From an uncultured Prevotella sp. (GTDB taxonomy: Bacteria > Bacteroidota > Bacteroidia > Bacteroidales > Bacteroidaceae), in NCBI GenBank assembly GCA_946415245.1, contig CAMKRS010000001.1:1-64000 (forward strand): a DNA stretch of 64,000 nucleotides, written 5' to 3'. Positions 59,701 through 64,000 of the stretch are shown here, one piece after another. Within the stretch, counting starts at the first letter, position 1. The number at the start of each line of letters is the position of its first letter. A model generated the notes under the pieces. That model was not told the origin of the DNA. It was given only the letters and a program-made list of their open reading frames with translations, and ran no database searches. The position numbers were made by a program, and so were the translations under genes.

Positions 59701-59863
59701 TGATATTGTCCTGCCTGACAGTGTCATTGAGTGCGGTTACGTCCTTATCCTGTGCCGACATCTTCGGCACAAAACCAGCATGGGATAGAATCAGCACCAG
59801 ACTTGCCATTCTTAATATAAATTGTTTGCGGGGCAAAGATATAAAAAAATTATCAGTTTTCAT
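53789..59863 (-). CDS. RHS-repeat polymorphic toxin
   Basis: A 2024-residue secreted protein. After an N-terminal signal-like segment (ILRMASLVLILSHAGFV) comes an SpvB-like N-terminal region (ATGVPEISIPLYEIKLGEYTLPISISYHASGIKVDD), long YD/RHS repeats, and the RHS core end YKYNGKELDRMHGLDLYDYGFRQYDP. After DHDGK the last 183 residues are the variable tip: FPTHTFLVV with a His and later GNCNTSTSTILL with a Cys, the order of a permuted papain/NlpC-type cysteine peptidase or amidase. Met19 (59809) is an alternative start, next to a TATCTTTG box, but it would drop the basic n-region. Confidence 0.88.
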   Translation of the reverse strand: MKTDNFFISLPRKQFILRMASLVLILSHAGFVPKMSAQDKDVTALNDTVRQDNIINRDQTDTYSALEKFLPPSPQAAALARYGEYPVSLATGVPEISIPLYEIKLGEYTLPISISYHASGIKVDDVASTVGLGWVLNAGGVVSRTICGAPDLRENRSETEDTLYRSYDRFHNIYSTTNYPEAYTNVFIPALTDGLNSTYDTASDRYSYNFGSKAGVFRYSHRDKKFVTLNHHPIDILYLDRGLETGYFEIYDSDGIVYSFRNKEKTIMPGSDYMCPTSWYLTNISTPYGNITFTYETAPSYETKVWSESLSVGKHHYYDYDLHSEDSICKGIHCSGPSYYHYGISILKKITWNGNTIDFSYSNDREDLPNRRLTSIVIRGCDRDTLKTVILDNNSYLGTTAKNKRMMLQSISVSDEGTYTFTYNRLKNFPDYDISGHKDYWGYYNTDSTYLYNVSREAAHAAYLQFPETNYTATNDIDYANKKPNLSFAKTGILETITYPSGGHTHLIYELNLNGDAGGLRISSIEDSGPIGTTSRIRQFTYTGHATQNSPKDALVYDTYHVSGSIYPYFNYYNRKATCSSEPLIPLCDGSGSTVFYDHVQETDGLGNVTVYDYINGGILPTHFDYNNDPWPQLSPASLFDEGTCDPLLTSKKIYNGSSNLLRTEIYQYGVNRIDSFEIGVKALNILSGSTIDGEPIPASMLDYRAVPIPIRQMRGHVKKFLLEAKTITDYKQLPSYQPQVVFSTTENYTYDPLFRTLQPKTITKINSDGTSYRTVNEFPFECSSNVCDSMYNIRNMADIIVATRLYAGNTFLKMDSTLFLTLNNWHYPYKQLELRLNGSLFEKLQLSDYDTHGNPRTVIENGTDKTALVWGFKSSWPVAKVSGLSYTDLLGLGLTTTLNSIANDSVPSRMTNYLTTLRNSIGANGLVTTYNYKPLYGVSAITAENGYTTYYDYGTDGKLSAIRDNSGPLQQFAYQYAYPFSGSNDGTNYVQTMDMLSSTTGKITRQYYDGLGRPVETAKNITGNYVYAMQTYDLKGRVSQEWLPAVGGSSPNYLSSIQGLTGNPYPDLNAYSLTTYDALDRAIFIQTPGDTWHSASKGITKEYITNATNNVKRYSASLTGNSLIKNGYYTTTMLFGEKTTDEDNKTMTVFTDKMGRKILERQGTNNDTYYIYDDLDQLRFVLSPQYQEAGYKDVYGYEYRYDEKGRLVKKMLPQCEYTQYWYDTAGRMKFMQDANLRSKGLYRFMLYDKYGRLCIQGTCTSCWRGETVNTTTYNTSGTGFQNTGYLLARNSDISGTITLEIVNYYDNYDFIRLYNSVMNTTNSTTTTGLQTGRISIASDGSMLTDAIYYDYKGRPIQTRSISLGSRLTTTTTSYKYWGDIYQTVQTDYPGTSTATTPTLTSTTTNNYNSTTGLLSNTTLSLKRGSATAVQKTIRQNTYDGLGRITNNTRNGNLAINYSYNLRNWLTEIEGTGFHEWLYYADFTGAGCSGKKYYNGNVSIQKWQGYADSYNRGYKFSYDGLNRLSEAVYGSANFSEHDNRYNEKVIEYSANSMIKRFQRRGLKSDGVYGKVDNLHIRLDGNRLESIVEDAGNQTVYGAMEFQSHSTSSVQYGYDGNGSLIWDANKQIAHITYDNLNFPKEVQFTNGNRIRYVYSPDGKKLRTTWQTAVGNIVVPLNTTQNLNNNQISSTTRTDYIGNVIYTGTASNYFSPVSLSKYLFEGGYATVTPSTQPVFHYYTQDHLGNNRAVVNQSGTVEQVTHYYPFGGFFADQGSGSSLQPYKYNGKELDRMHGLDLYDYGFRQYDPVVPMFTQIDPMAEKYYHVGPYVYCENNPVIHIDHDGKKTYLYSTTLPDSKLNNYITFPTHTFLVVRDANNRVRGYYAYGPNKDGAISGSLKRVTYNQDINIYKGFDENNLKKVIPINTPKDMTDEVFDQKVIDVAESFGNNDKILYSVLPFGDTQGNCNTSTSTILLKAGVSKDEIDTIKENIPGLSIGFRNVAKPWTSEEQDRAIQVERFMDWSNLFLK

Positions 59864-59884
59864 AATCGTTTACGTATTTTCTTG

Positions 59885-61030
59885 TTATTTCAGTGTTAGT
59901 TTCTCGTTCAGATAGTCATTGTTTATCTGGAAGTTAAGAAGATAAACCGCATAATTGTGCCCTAGCAGGGGGATGCGGTCATGATAAGATCCTGCCTCTT
60001 GAATCTGTGGCTGACATTCTTTAAGTAAGTAGCCGTCAAGGGAGTAAAGCCTATAAGACACAAGTGATTCTTGGGAAATACTATAATGTAATGTAATCTC
60101 CTGACCATCAGGGGAAAGTTCCAGATGGGGTTTTGCTAATATCCTGTCCAAAGGAATGTCAACTGGTTGTTGAGGAGAAGAGTCTCCTTGTTTATATGGC
60201 TCATCGCAGGAGCGGGTTCTGTTCTGTTCGTTCTCCGGATCGTTTCTAAGCGATGCTTGTTCCGATGGTGGGAAATAATAAGCCAAAGCCGATAACACAT
60301 GTTCTCCGCTCCTATCAAATCTTTGACGTGTCTCGAGTATGGGGTAACGGTATCCGCTAGCATACCAGCGGCAAATGTCTATTCTTATGAGAGCCGTATC
60401 GGAAAGTAGGTGTTGATGGATGCTGTCAGTATTGTATGGTGGCAGACTGTCCATCTGTTCTATTGGTACAATTTCTGCCGACATAATGCGCTCGGTGTGT
60501 AAACGGATGACATTCTGCAGCGTGTCACCCTCGGCTAAAACTAAACAGCCTGTTCCGTCGGCATTTGTCTTATATCTACCATAATGCCTTAATCCTAACC
60601 GATCACAATATTTCCCTTTTCCATGGAAAGAGCCTTCAATGCTATCACCATAAAACAACGGAAATTTGAGCCAGCTTTCACACATGTCATAATTCATGAG
60701 TGCTGTGTGGTTCTCAAATCCCGTAATAAGCAAGGAGTCACTATGGAGACAATATACATAACGGGTATCCTGTTCTATGGCGGCAGTTTGTATGTCTGGC
60801 TCTTCTTCTAAATTAAATAATTCTACGATATAGTCTTCGTCACTAGTTTCCCTACATTGACTAATATCCCATATCACACTTGTTCCCGTTACACTGATAT
60901 CGGGGAATGTTATCTGCTTCCATTTCAGCAGATCATTTTCTCGATAGGTATTTTGCCAGGTAACAGTTTGGGCATGAGAATCCACTATCGAGATCAACAA
61001 TGAAATAATCACAATTAAACGTTTCATCAT
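59885..61030 (-). CDS. Secreted protein with type IX-like sorting tail
   Basis: A 381-residue protein with signal peptide MMKRLIVIISLLISIVDSHAQ. The body is unfamiliar; the last about 80 residues (VSYRLYSLDGYLLKE...SYHDRIPLLGHNYAVYLLNF...) look like a T9SS type A sorting domain. It precedes the RHS gene by 21 bp and is probably co-transcribed with it, so it may be an accessory for the toxin at the surface. This is inferred from context only. Confidence 0.68.
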   Translation of the reverse strand: MMKRLIVIISLLISIVDSHAQTVTWQNTYRENDLLKWKQITFPDISVTGTSVIWDISQCRETSDEDYIVELFNLEEEPDIQTAAIEQDTRYVYCLHSDSLLITGFENHTALMNYDMCESWLKFPLFYGDSIEGSFHGKGKYCDRLGLRHYGRYKTNADGTGCLVLAEGDTLQNVIRLHTERIMSAEIVPIEQMDSLPPYNTDSIHQHLLSDTALIRIDICRWYASGYRYPILETRQRFDRSGEHVLSALAYYFPPSEQASLRNDPENEQNRTRSCDEPYKQGDSSPQQPVDIPLDRILAKPHLELSPDGQEITLHYSISQESLVSYRLYSLDGYLLKECQPQIQEAGSYHDRIPLLGHNYAVYLLNFQINNDYLNEKLTLK

Positions 61031-61054
61031 ATTTATATTATTAGAATTTCATGG

Positions 61055-61062
61055 CAAAGATA
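61055..61062 (-). promoter_or_regulatory. Promoter -7 box of the RHS operon
   Basis: TATCTTTG on the minus strand, 24 bases before the ATG at 61030. A CTTG lies about 20 bases further up. Confidence 0.5.
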
Positions 61063-61276
61063 GGAGAATACCTTATAAATGCCAAGTATTTGTTATTTCA
61101 ATATTGATCCTTATAACCTATTGATAATTAGCGGTTTGTGGTTTCTTTTATTGAAAAACAAAAAATTCTGAAATATGACAGCGTAAATATGTACTGTTTT
61201 CACAAACAAAGATAATGGTACAAACAGATTAAATATGATGGAAGTTAAGGTCGCTGACAGATGTTTTTTGCTAAAA

Positions 61277-61308
61277 CTTGCATATATCAAAGATTTGTCG
61301 TATCTTTG
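61277..61308 (+). promoter_or_regulatory. Promoter of the antitoxin-like gene
   Basis: CTTG (61277-61280), 20 bases, then TATCTTTG (61301-61308), 23 bases before the ATG at 61332. It is divergent from the RHS operon; the 300-base space between holds no gene I can support. Confidence 0.6.
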
Positions 61309-61331
61309 CCCCGAAAACAAAAAGGGACAAT

Positions 61332-61529
61332 ATGTGTACAGTTCGTATAAAAGTTGATGAAACAGTAATGCAGAGGATAAATCCTTCGCTGACAAGCAGT
61401 GAGCTAATTGGCGAAGGGTTGCAAGAACAAGTAGACATGCTGATAGAAGAGTATGAGTCTCCAGACATGAGTGTCGAAGAGCTCTACCATGCAATTGAAC
61501 AGGATGTCAAAGCGATTTATGCAGACTGA
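61332..61529 (+). CDS. Antitoxin-like small protein
   Basis: A 65-residue protein, MCTVRIKVDETVMQRINPSLTSSELI and an acidic C terminus ELYHAIEQDVKAIYAD, the usual build of RelB-type antitoxins (N-terminal dimer/DNA part, C-terminal toxin wrap). The ORF track starts 18 codons before, upstream of the -7 box, and is too long. It overlaps the toxin-like frame that follows. Confidence 0.65.
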   Translation: MCTVRIKVDETVMQRINPSLTSSELIGEGLQEQVDMLIEEYESPDMSVEELYHAIEQDVKAIYAD

Positions 61530-61614
61530 TGGCAGAAAATCCTTTAGGTACGTTGTCAAGGCACGGGCGCAAATAAAGATACGCTCGTTCTATAAGAATG
61601 TAGCTAAGAAATAA
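61519..61614 (+). pseudogene. Truncated RelE/ParE-like toxin
   Basis: A 31-codon frame overlapping the end of the antitoxin gene: MQTDGRKSFRYVVKARAQIKIRSFYKN, then VAKK and stop. The sequence resembles the N terminus of RelE/ParE-like toxins, whose later strands with the active site are missing. The module should therefore be inactive as a toxin. Confidence 0.5.
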
Positions 61615-61721
61615 AAAGTGTGCTCTTTTTGGGAGAAGATTTCATGATGATAGGTGAGAAAAACTTCGGCCACACTGTGATGCCAAAATATAAATTTCTT
61701 ATGATTTGTTTGGCCGTTTCG

Positions 61722-61800
61722 ATTGAAAAGTGTAATCTTGCAGCGGAAAATTATATTGAAAAGTGTAGCTTTTGGTCAAAAATAGTTATTGAAAAGTGTA
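61722..61800 (+). repeat. Three 13-base repeats with exact 33-base period
   Basis: ATTGAAAAGTGTA occurs at 61722, 61755 and 61788, each copy exactly 33 bases after the last and separated by unrelated 20-base spacers. Repeats are too short for CRISPR. Similar TTGAAAAGTGTAG runs upstream of DUF4143 ATPase genes in Bacteroidales are recalled, not checked; a DUF4143 remnant does follow here. Confidence 0.65.
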
Positions 61801-61832
61801 GATAGTCATGCCAGTGACGCTTCCAAATCTAT

Positions 61833-62111
61833 TTGGTTGACAACCACACAACAATGAGTGTCCATCCGATTGAGGTCAAATCGGGTAAGGATTATACGGT
61901 GCACAGTGCCCTGAATAATCTTCTGAAGAAACCAGAGTATAATATTCTTGCAGCCACTGTCGTTTCCAACGAACGAAAGTTTTATCAAGAAGACAAGGTC
62001 ACTTATATGCCCGTCTATTTCGTGATGTTTATGAAAGCCGATACGCCTCAGACTGATGATTATCAATTTGGCTCAAGAAAAACATTAAATGATCCCATAT
62101 TCGCGTTTTAA
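61833..62111 (+). pseudogene. C-terminal fragment of an AAA/DUF4143 protein
   Basis: The sequence HPIEVKSGKDYTVHSALNNLL is the typical C-terminal motif of DUF4143 ATPases (with the PD-(D/E)XK-like E-V-K), followed by ATVVSNERKFYQ and a normal-looking end. The ATPase part is gone: only about 90 codons remain, with no start signal. It overlaps the convergent AAA gene by 27 bases. Confidence 0.65.
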
Positions 62112-63218
62112 CCACAACTCAAACAATGGGTCAACGAATGAGTACTCATCCCGATTCTTCTCGACTAAGTCTTTTTCAACAAGGGTCCTTTTGTTCCTTG
62201 TGATAGTCTGTGATAGGCCAAGGTGGTATTTCTCAACCACATCCTTAGCATTGAAATGTGTTTCCCCTGTGGCGATAGCCTTCAATAAGGCAATCTGTGA
62301 TGGAACAAGCTCGTCAAGTTCATTCTGGAATGTTTCCCCATTAGTGTCTATCACCAGATCAAGTTGGCGATCCAAATCCTCATCTGTTACAACGCTTTCC
62401 GTATGTGACCATACAAAGAAACAATATTGCTGAACATACCAAGAATTATATTTTACCTTTTCACACAACTTTTCTGCCTGTTCCTCCGAAATATGCTTTC
62501 CTGTGGCTTCAAAGTTGTTGACGATATATGGCAGCCAGTATTCCTTAGATATTCTCTTCAACTGCATCATTTGGCCGAATTTGTAAAACGGGCTGCTGGA
62601 GTTATTGAAGATTTTCTTCATCATATGCATCTTACTTCCGTACAGGCAGTAGGTGGTATGATGCTGCAATTGCCACTCAGACCGTAGCATCGATTCCAGT
62701 CTCTCCCAGTGGGGGATATTTGCTAATTGCTGGAATTCATCTATACAGACGATGACGCGGATACCTTTTTCGATAGCAATCTTCTCGGGCAACTGAAGGA
62801 TGGTCTCGGGATTTTCTTTCAAAGGGTTTATCTTCAAGTCCACCTCAATAGAGTTCGTCGGATCACTTGCAATAGTAATGCTTGGTGTCAAACGGTTGAT
62901 GAACCTGAGGAAATCTCCCCATTTCTGTTCCAAGGTAGAGGATACGCCTTGGATAACGGCTGATGCGAATTTATTATAGAATTCTTCTTCTGTATGAAGT
63001 TTATAAGCATCCAGGAAACAGACCCTGACCTTTTTGTCCTCTTCCACAAGTTCTCTCATAGCTTCCTTCACCAGCGATGATTTTCCCCATCGTCTTGGTG
63101 AAACCAATATCGTATTTATTCCGTGACTCAGAAAGTTTTTCAACTCCTTTCTATCCTCTACTCGGTCTATAAAATTCTTTGCCTCAGCTAATCTTCCGTA
63201 TTGAAAAGGTACTTCCAT
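62085..63218 (-). CDS. AAA family ATPase with C-terminal winged-helix-like part
   Basis: A 377-residue protein. Walker A is TILVSPRRWGKSSLV and Walker B is VIVCIDEFQQL; the layout is that of the archaeal-type ATPase family. After residue 290 comes a winged-helix-like segment (GETHFNAKDVVEKYHLGLSQTITRNKRTLVEKDLV) and the common end SFVDPLFELWLKR. The role is unknown; many relatives lie in mobile or defence regions. Its promoter holds a palindrome that suggests self-control. Confidence 0.82.
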   Translation of the reverse strand: MEVPFQYGRLAEAKNFIDRVEDRKELKNFLSHGINTILVSPRRWGKSSLVKEAMRELVEEDKKVRVCFLDAYKLHTEEEFYNKFASAVIQGVSSTLEQKWGDFLRFINRLTPSITIASDPTNSIEVDLKINPLKENPETILQLPEKIAIEKGIRVIVCIDEFQQLANIPHWERLESMLRSEWQLQHHTTYCLYGSKMHMMKKIFNNSSSPFYKFGQMMQLKRISKEYWLPYIVNNFEATGKHISEEQAEKLCEKVKYNSWYVQQYCFFVWSHTESVVTDEDLDRQLDLVIDTNGETFQNELDELVPSQIALLKAIATGETHFNAKDVVEKYHLGLSQTITRNKRTLVEKDLVEKNRDEYSFVDPLFELWLKREYGII

Positions 63219-63244
63219 CGTTATACAAGTTTATAATTTTGGGG

Positions 63245-63293
63245 CAAAGATACAAAATTATACGCACGTGTATAATACGAGCGCGTATAATTT
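63245..63293 (-). promoter_or_regulatory. Promoter and palindromic operator of the AAA ATPase gene
   Basis: The -7 box TATCTTTG (63245-63252) lies next to an inverted repeat, AAATTATACGC (63255-63265) and GCGTATAATTT (63283-63293), exact over 11 bases, with a further GTGTATAATAC in the centre. It covers the -33 region and could bind a repressor, perhaps the winged-helix part of the ATPase itself. Confidence 0.65.
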
Positions 63294-63382
63294 ATTGTTT
63301 TTTAAGAAAAAACATTAGAATAGTATAATTGAATTGTTATATTCCATTCAGGATGGAGCGGATGACGATGGGAAAGGTCTCT

Positions 63383-63418
63383 AATATGTACCCGAAATCG
63401 CCATTTTGGGTACATATT
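63383..63418. repeat. 11-bp perfect inverted repeat
   Basis: AATATGTACCC and GGGTACATATT pair perfectly, with a further AAAT/ATTT inside and a CGCC loop. It lies alone in the 430-base gap between the AAA gene and the serpin gene. No T-run follows on either strand, so it is not an obvious terminator. Confidence 0.55.
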
Positions 63419-63588
63419 TGGTTCTTCGCTGAACCATCATATCAGTCTGCATATATTCTATTTTGGTATAAGGATGGAAAAACAAGATAGCATTTTTCTT
63501 TGTAATTTCCAAATTTCTACAAAAATAAGATGAAAATAAAGTTGTCAACTTGTGTCTCTAAGCTATGGAATCTTCCGGAGGATCAACG

Positions 63589-63623
63589 AAAAAGTGGGTC
63601 AGAGGACGATTCCCAGACCCACT
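63589..63623 (-). terminator. Terminator of the serpin gene
   Basis: AGTGGGTC (63593-63600) and GACCCACT (63616-63623) form an 8-bp stem; read on the minus strand it is followed by TTTTT. It lies 28 bases after the serpin stop. Confidence 0.75.
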
Positions 63624-63651
63624 CGATCCTTCCTATAGTCTTCGAATAATA

Positions 63652-64000
63652 TTACTCTCCCTGATAGGTGCCGATGAAGAACACAGCGCCGCTGCTGGCC
63701 TCACGTATCATATATACAAAGGGCGTATTAGCATAGAAGTATACTTTGTTGCCTAAAATTCCTGCATCTGAAACTCCTTTCTCTGCTACAGTTACAGCAG
63801 AAGTCCTAGTTCCTTCCTCGTTTACTTCGATAGCAGCAGTTTGCTCCATCTTATACACATAAAGGTTTTTGTTTTTGCTGATCAATGACAAATCTGCCTT
63901 ATCCGCATCGAACACCGACAGAACGCCCATTCTCTGCAAAGCTGTTTTGACGTCAGCCTTATAAGAGTTTTCAAATCTTGGAAGTTTGATGTCTACGTCC
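63652..64000 (-). CDS. Serpin family protease inhibitor, 5' part outside window
   Basis: The last 115 or so residues of a serpin. The frame at the edge reads LPRFENSYKADVKTALQRMGV, then the hinge VNEEGTRTSAVTVAEKG before the reactive loop and the closing strands FYANTPFVYMIREASSGAVFFIGTY. Serpins trap serine or cysteine proteases as suicide substrates; bacterial ones may guard against host or rival proteases. The ORF track starts at an internal Met; the frame is open to the window end. Confidence 0.88.
   Translation of the reverse strand, partial: DVDIKLPRFENSYKADVKTALQRMGVLSVFDADKADLSLISKNKNLYVYKMEQTAAIEVNEEGTRTSAVTVAEKGVSDAGILGNKVYFYANTPFVYMIREASSGAVFFIGTYQGE

Noticed and set aside
59809-59841. 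RHS start at Met19 with a promoter inside the annotated gene
   Set aside because: The TATCTTTG box lacks a -33 partner, and the longer form supplies a basic n-region for the signal peptide and follows the upstream gene by only 21 bases.
61722-61800. CRISPR array
   Set aside because: Repeats are only 13 bases with 20-base spacers, three copies, and no cas gene is present.

Overview
The window looks like a Bacteroidales chromosome, most likely Prevotella or a close relative. The evidence is the Bacteroidetes-type promoters (-7 box TAnnTTTG, often with a -33 TTTG about 20 bases upstream) and families typical of the order: a UpxY-type antiterminator, DUF5107, DUF4298, an HU-like protein with a smalltalk protein, a type IX sorting-like tail and a three-subunit fumarate reductase. 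No rRNA, tRNA, CRISPR array, intact insertion sequence or integrase was recognised.

Core region (1-39.1 kb). A leftward cluster carries mnmG, apt, uvrC and dtd, with two identical parS-like (ParB binding) sites in the gaps, so this may be near the replication origin. Rightward of it lie the fumarate reductase operon frdCAB, a cytidylate kinase-like gene, a Bcp peroxiredoxin, a lipoprotein, transporters (DAACS, DMT, AGCS), a LUD protein, murQ, parE, a carboxylesterase, a beta-lactamase-fold hydrolase, an S41 protease, a sugar porter with a DUF5107/TPR protein, ybeY, coaD, an ECF sigma factor with a membrane partner, a PIF1-like helicase, a FadL-family porin, a THUMP-like methyltransferase carrying an in-frame REP-like palindrome, ruvB, a DUF3237 protein, and a smalltalk/HU-like pair.

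Accessory region (39.6-63.2 kb). This part is patchy and in places visibly AT-rich. It holds (i) a C5 DNA methyltransferase, a protein with two GHKL ATPase modules and a kinase-like H-E motif, a receiver-like protein, a small unknown gene, a frameshifted gene and a Vsr endonuclease; (ii) a NusG-like antiterminator 15 bp upstream of a 1378-residue STAND-type NTPase with a restriction-nuclease-like N terminus, followed by an overlapping 76-residue gene; (iii) a membrane protein plus soluble partner resembling Kiwa; (iv) a secreted protein, a 2024-residue RHS protein with a predicted cysteine-peptidase toxin tip, and a four-helix membrane protein as likely immunity; (v) a decayed toxin-antitoxin pair, a DUF4143 fragment beside 33-bp-period repeats, and an AAA ATPase with a palindromic promoter. 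A serpin gene runs off the right edge.

The best candidates for something new are the methyltransferase/phosphorelay-like/Vsr cluster, the antiterminator-controlled STAND operon, and the RHS toxin-immunity pair. All functions are inferred from motifs read by eye; no database search was possible.
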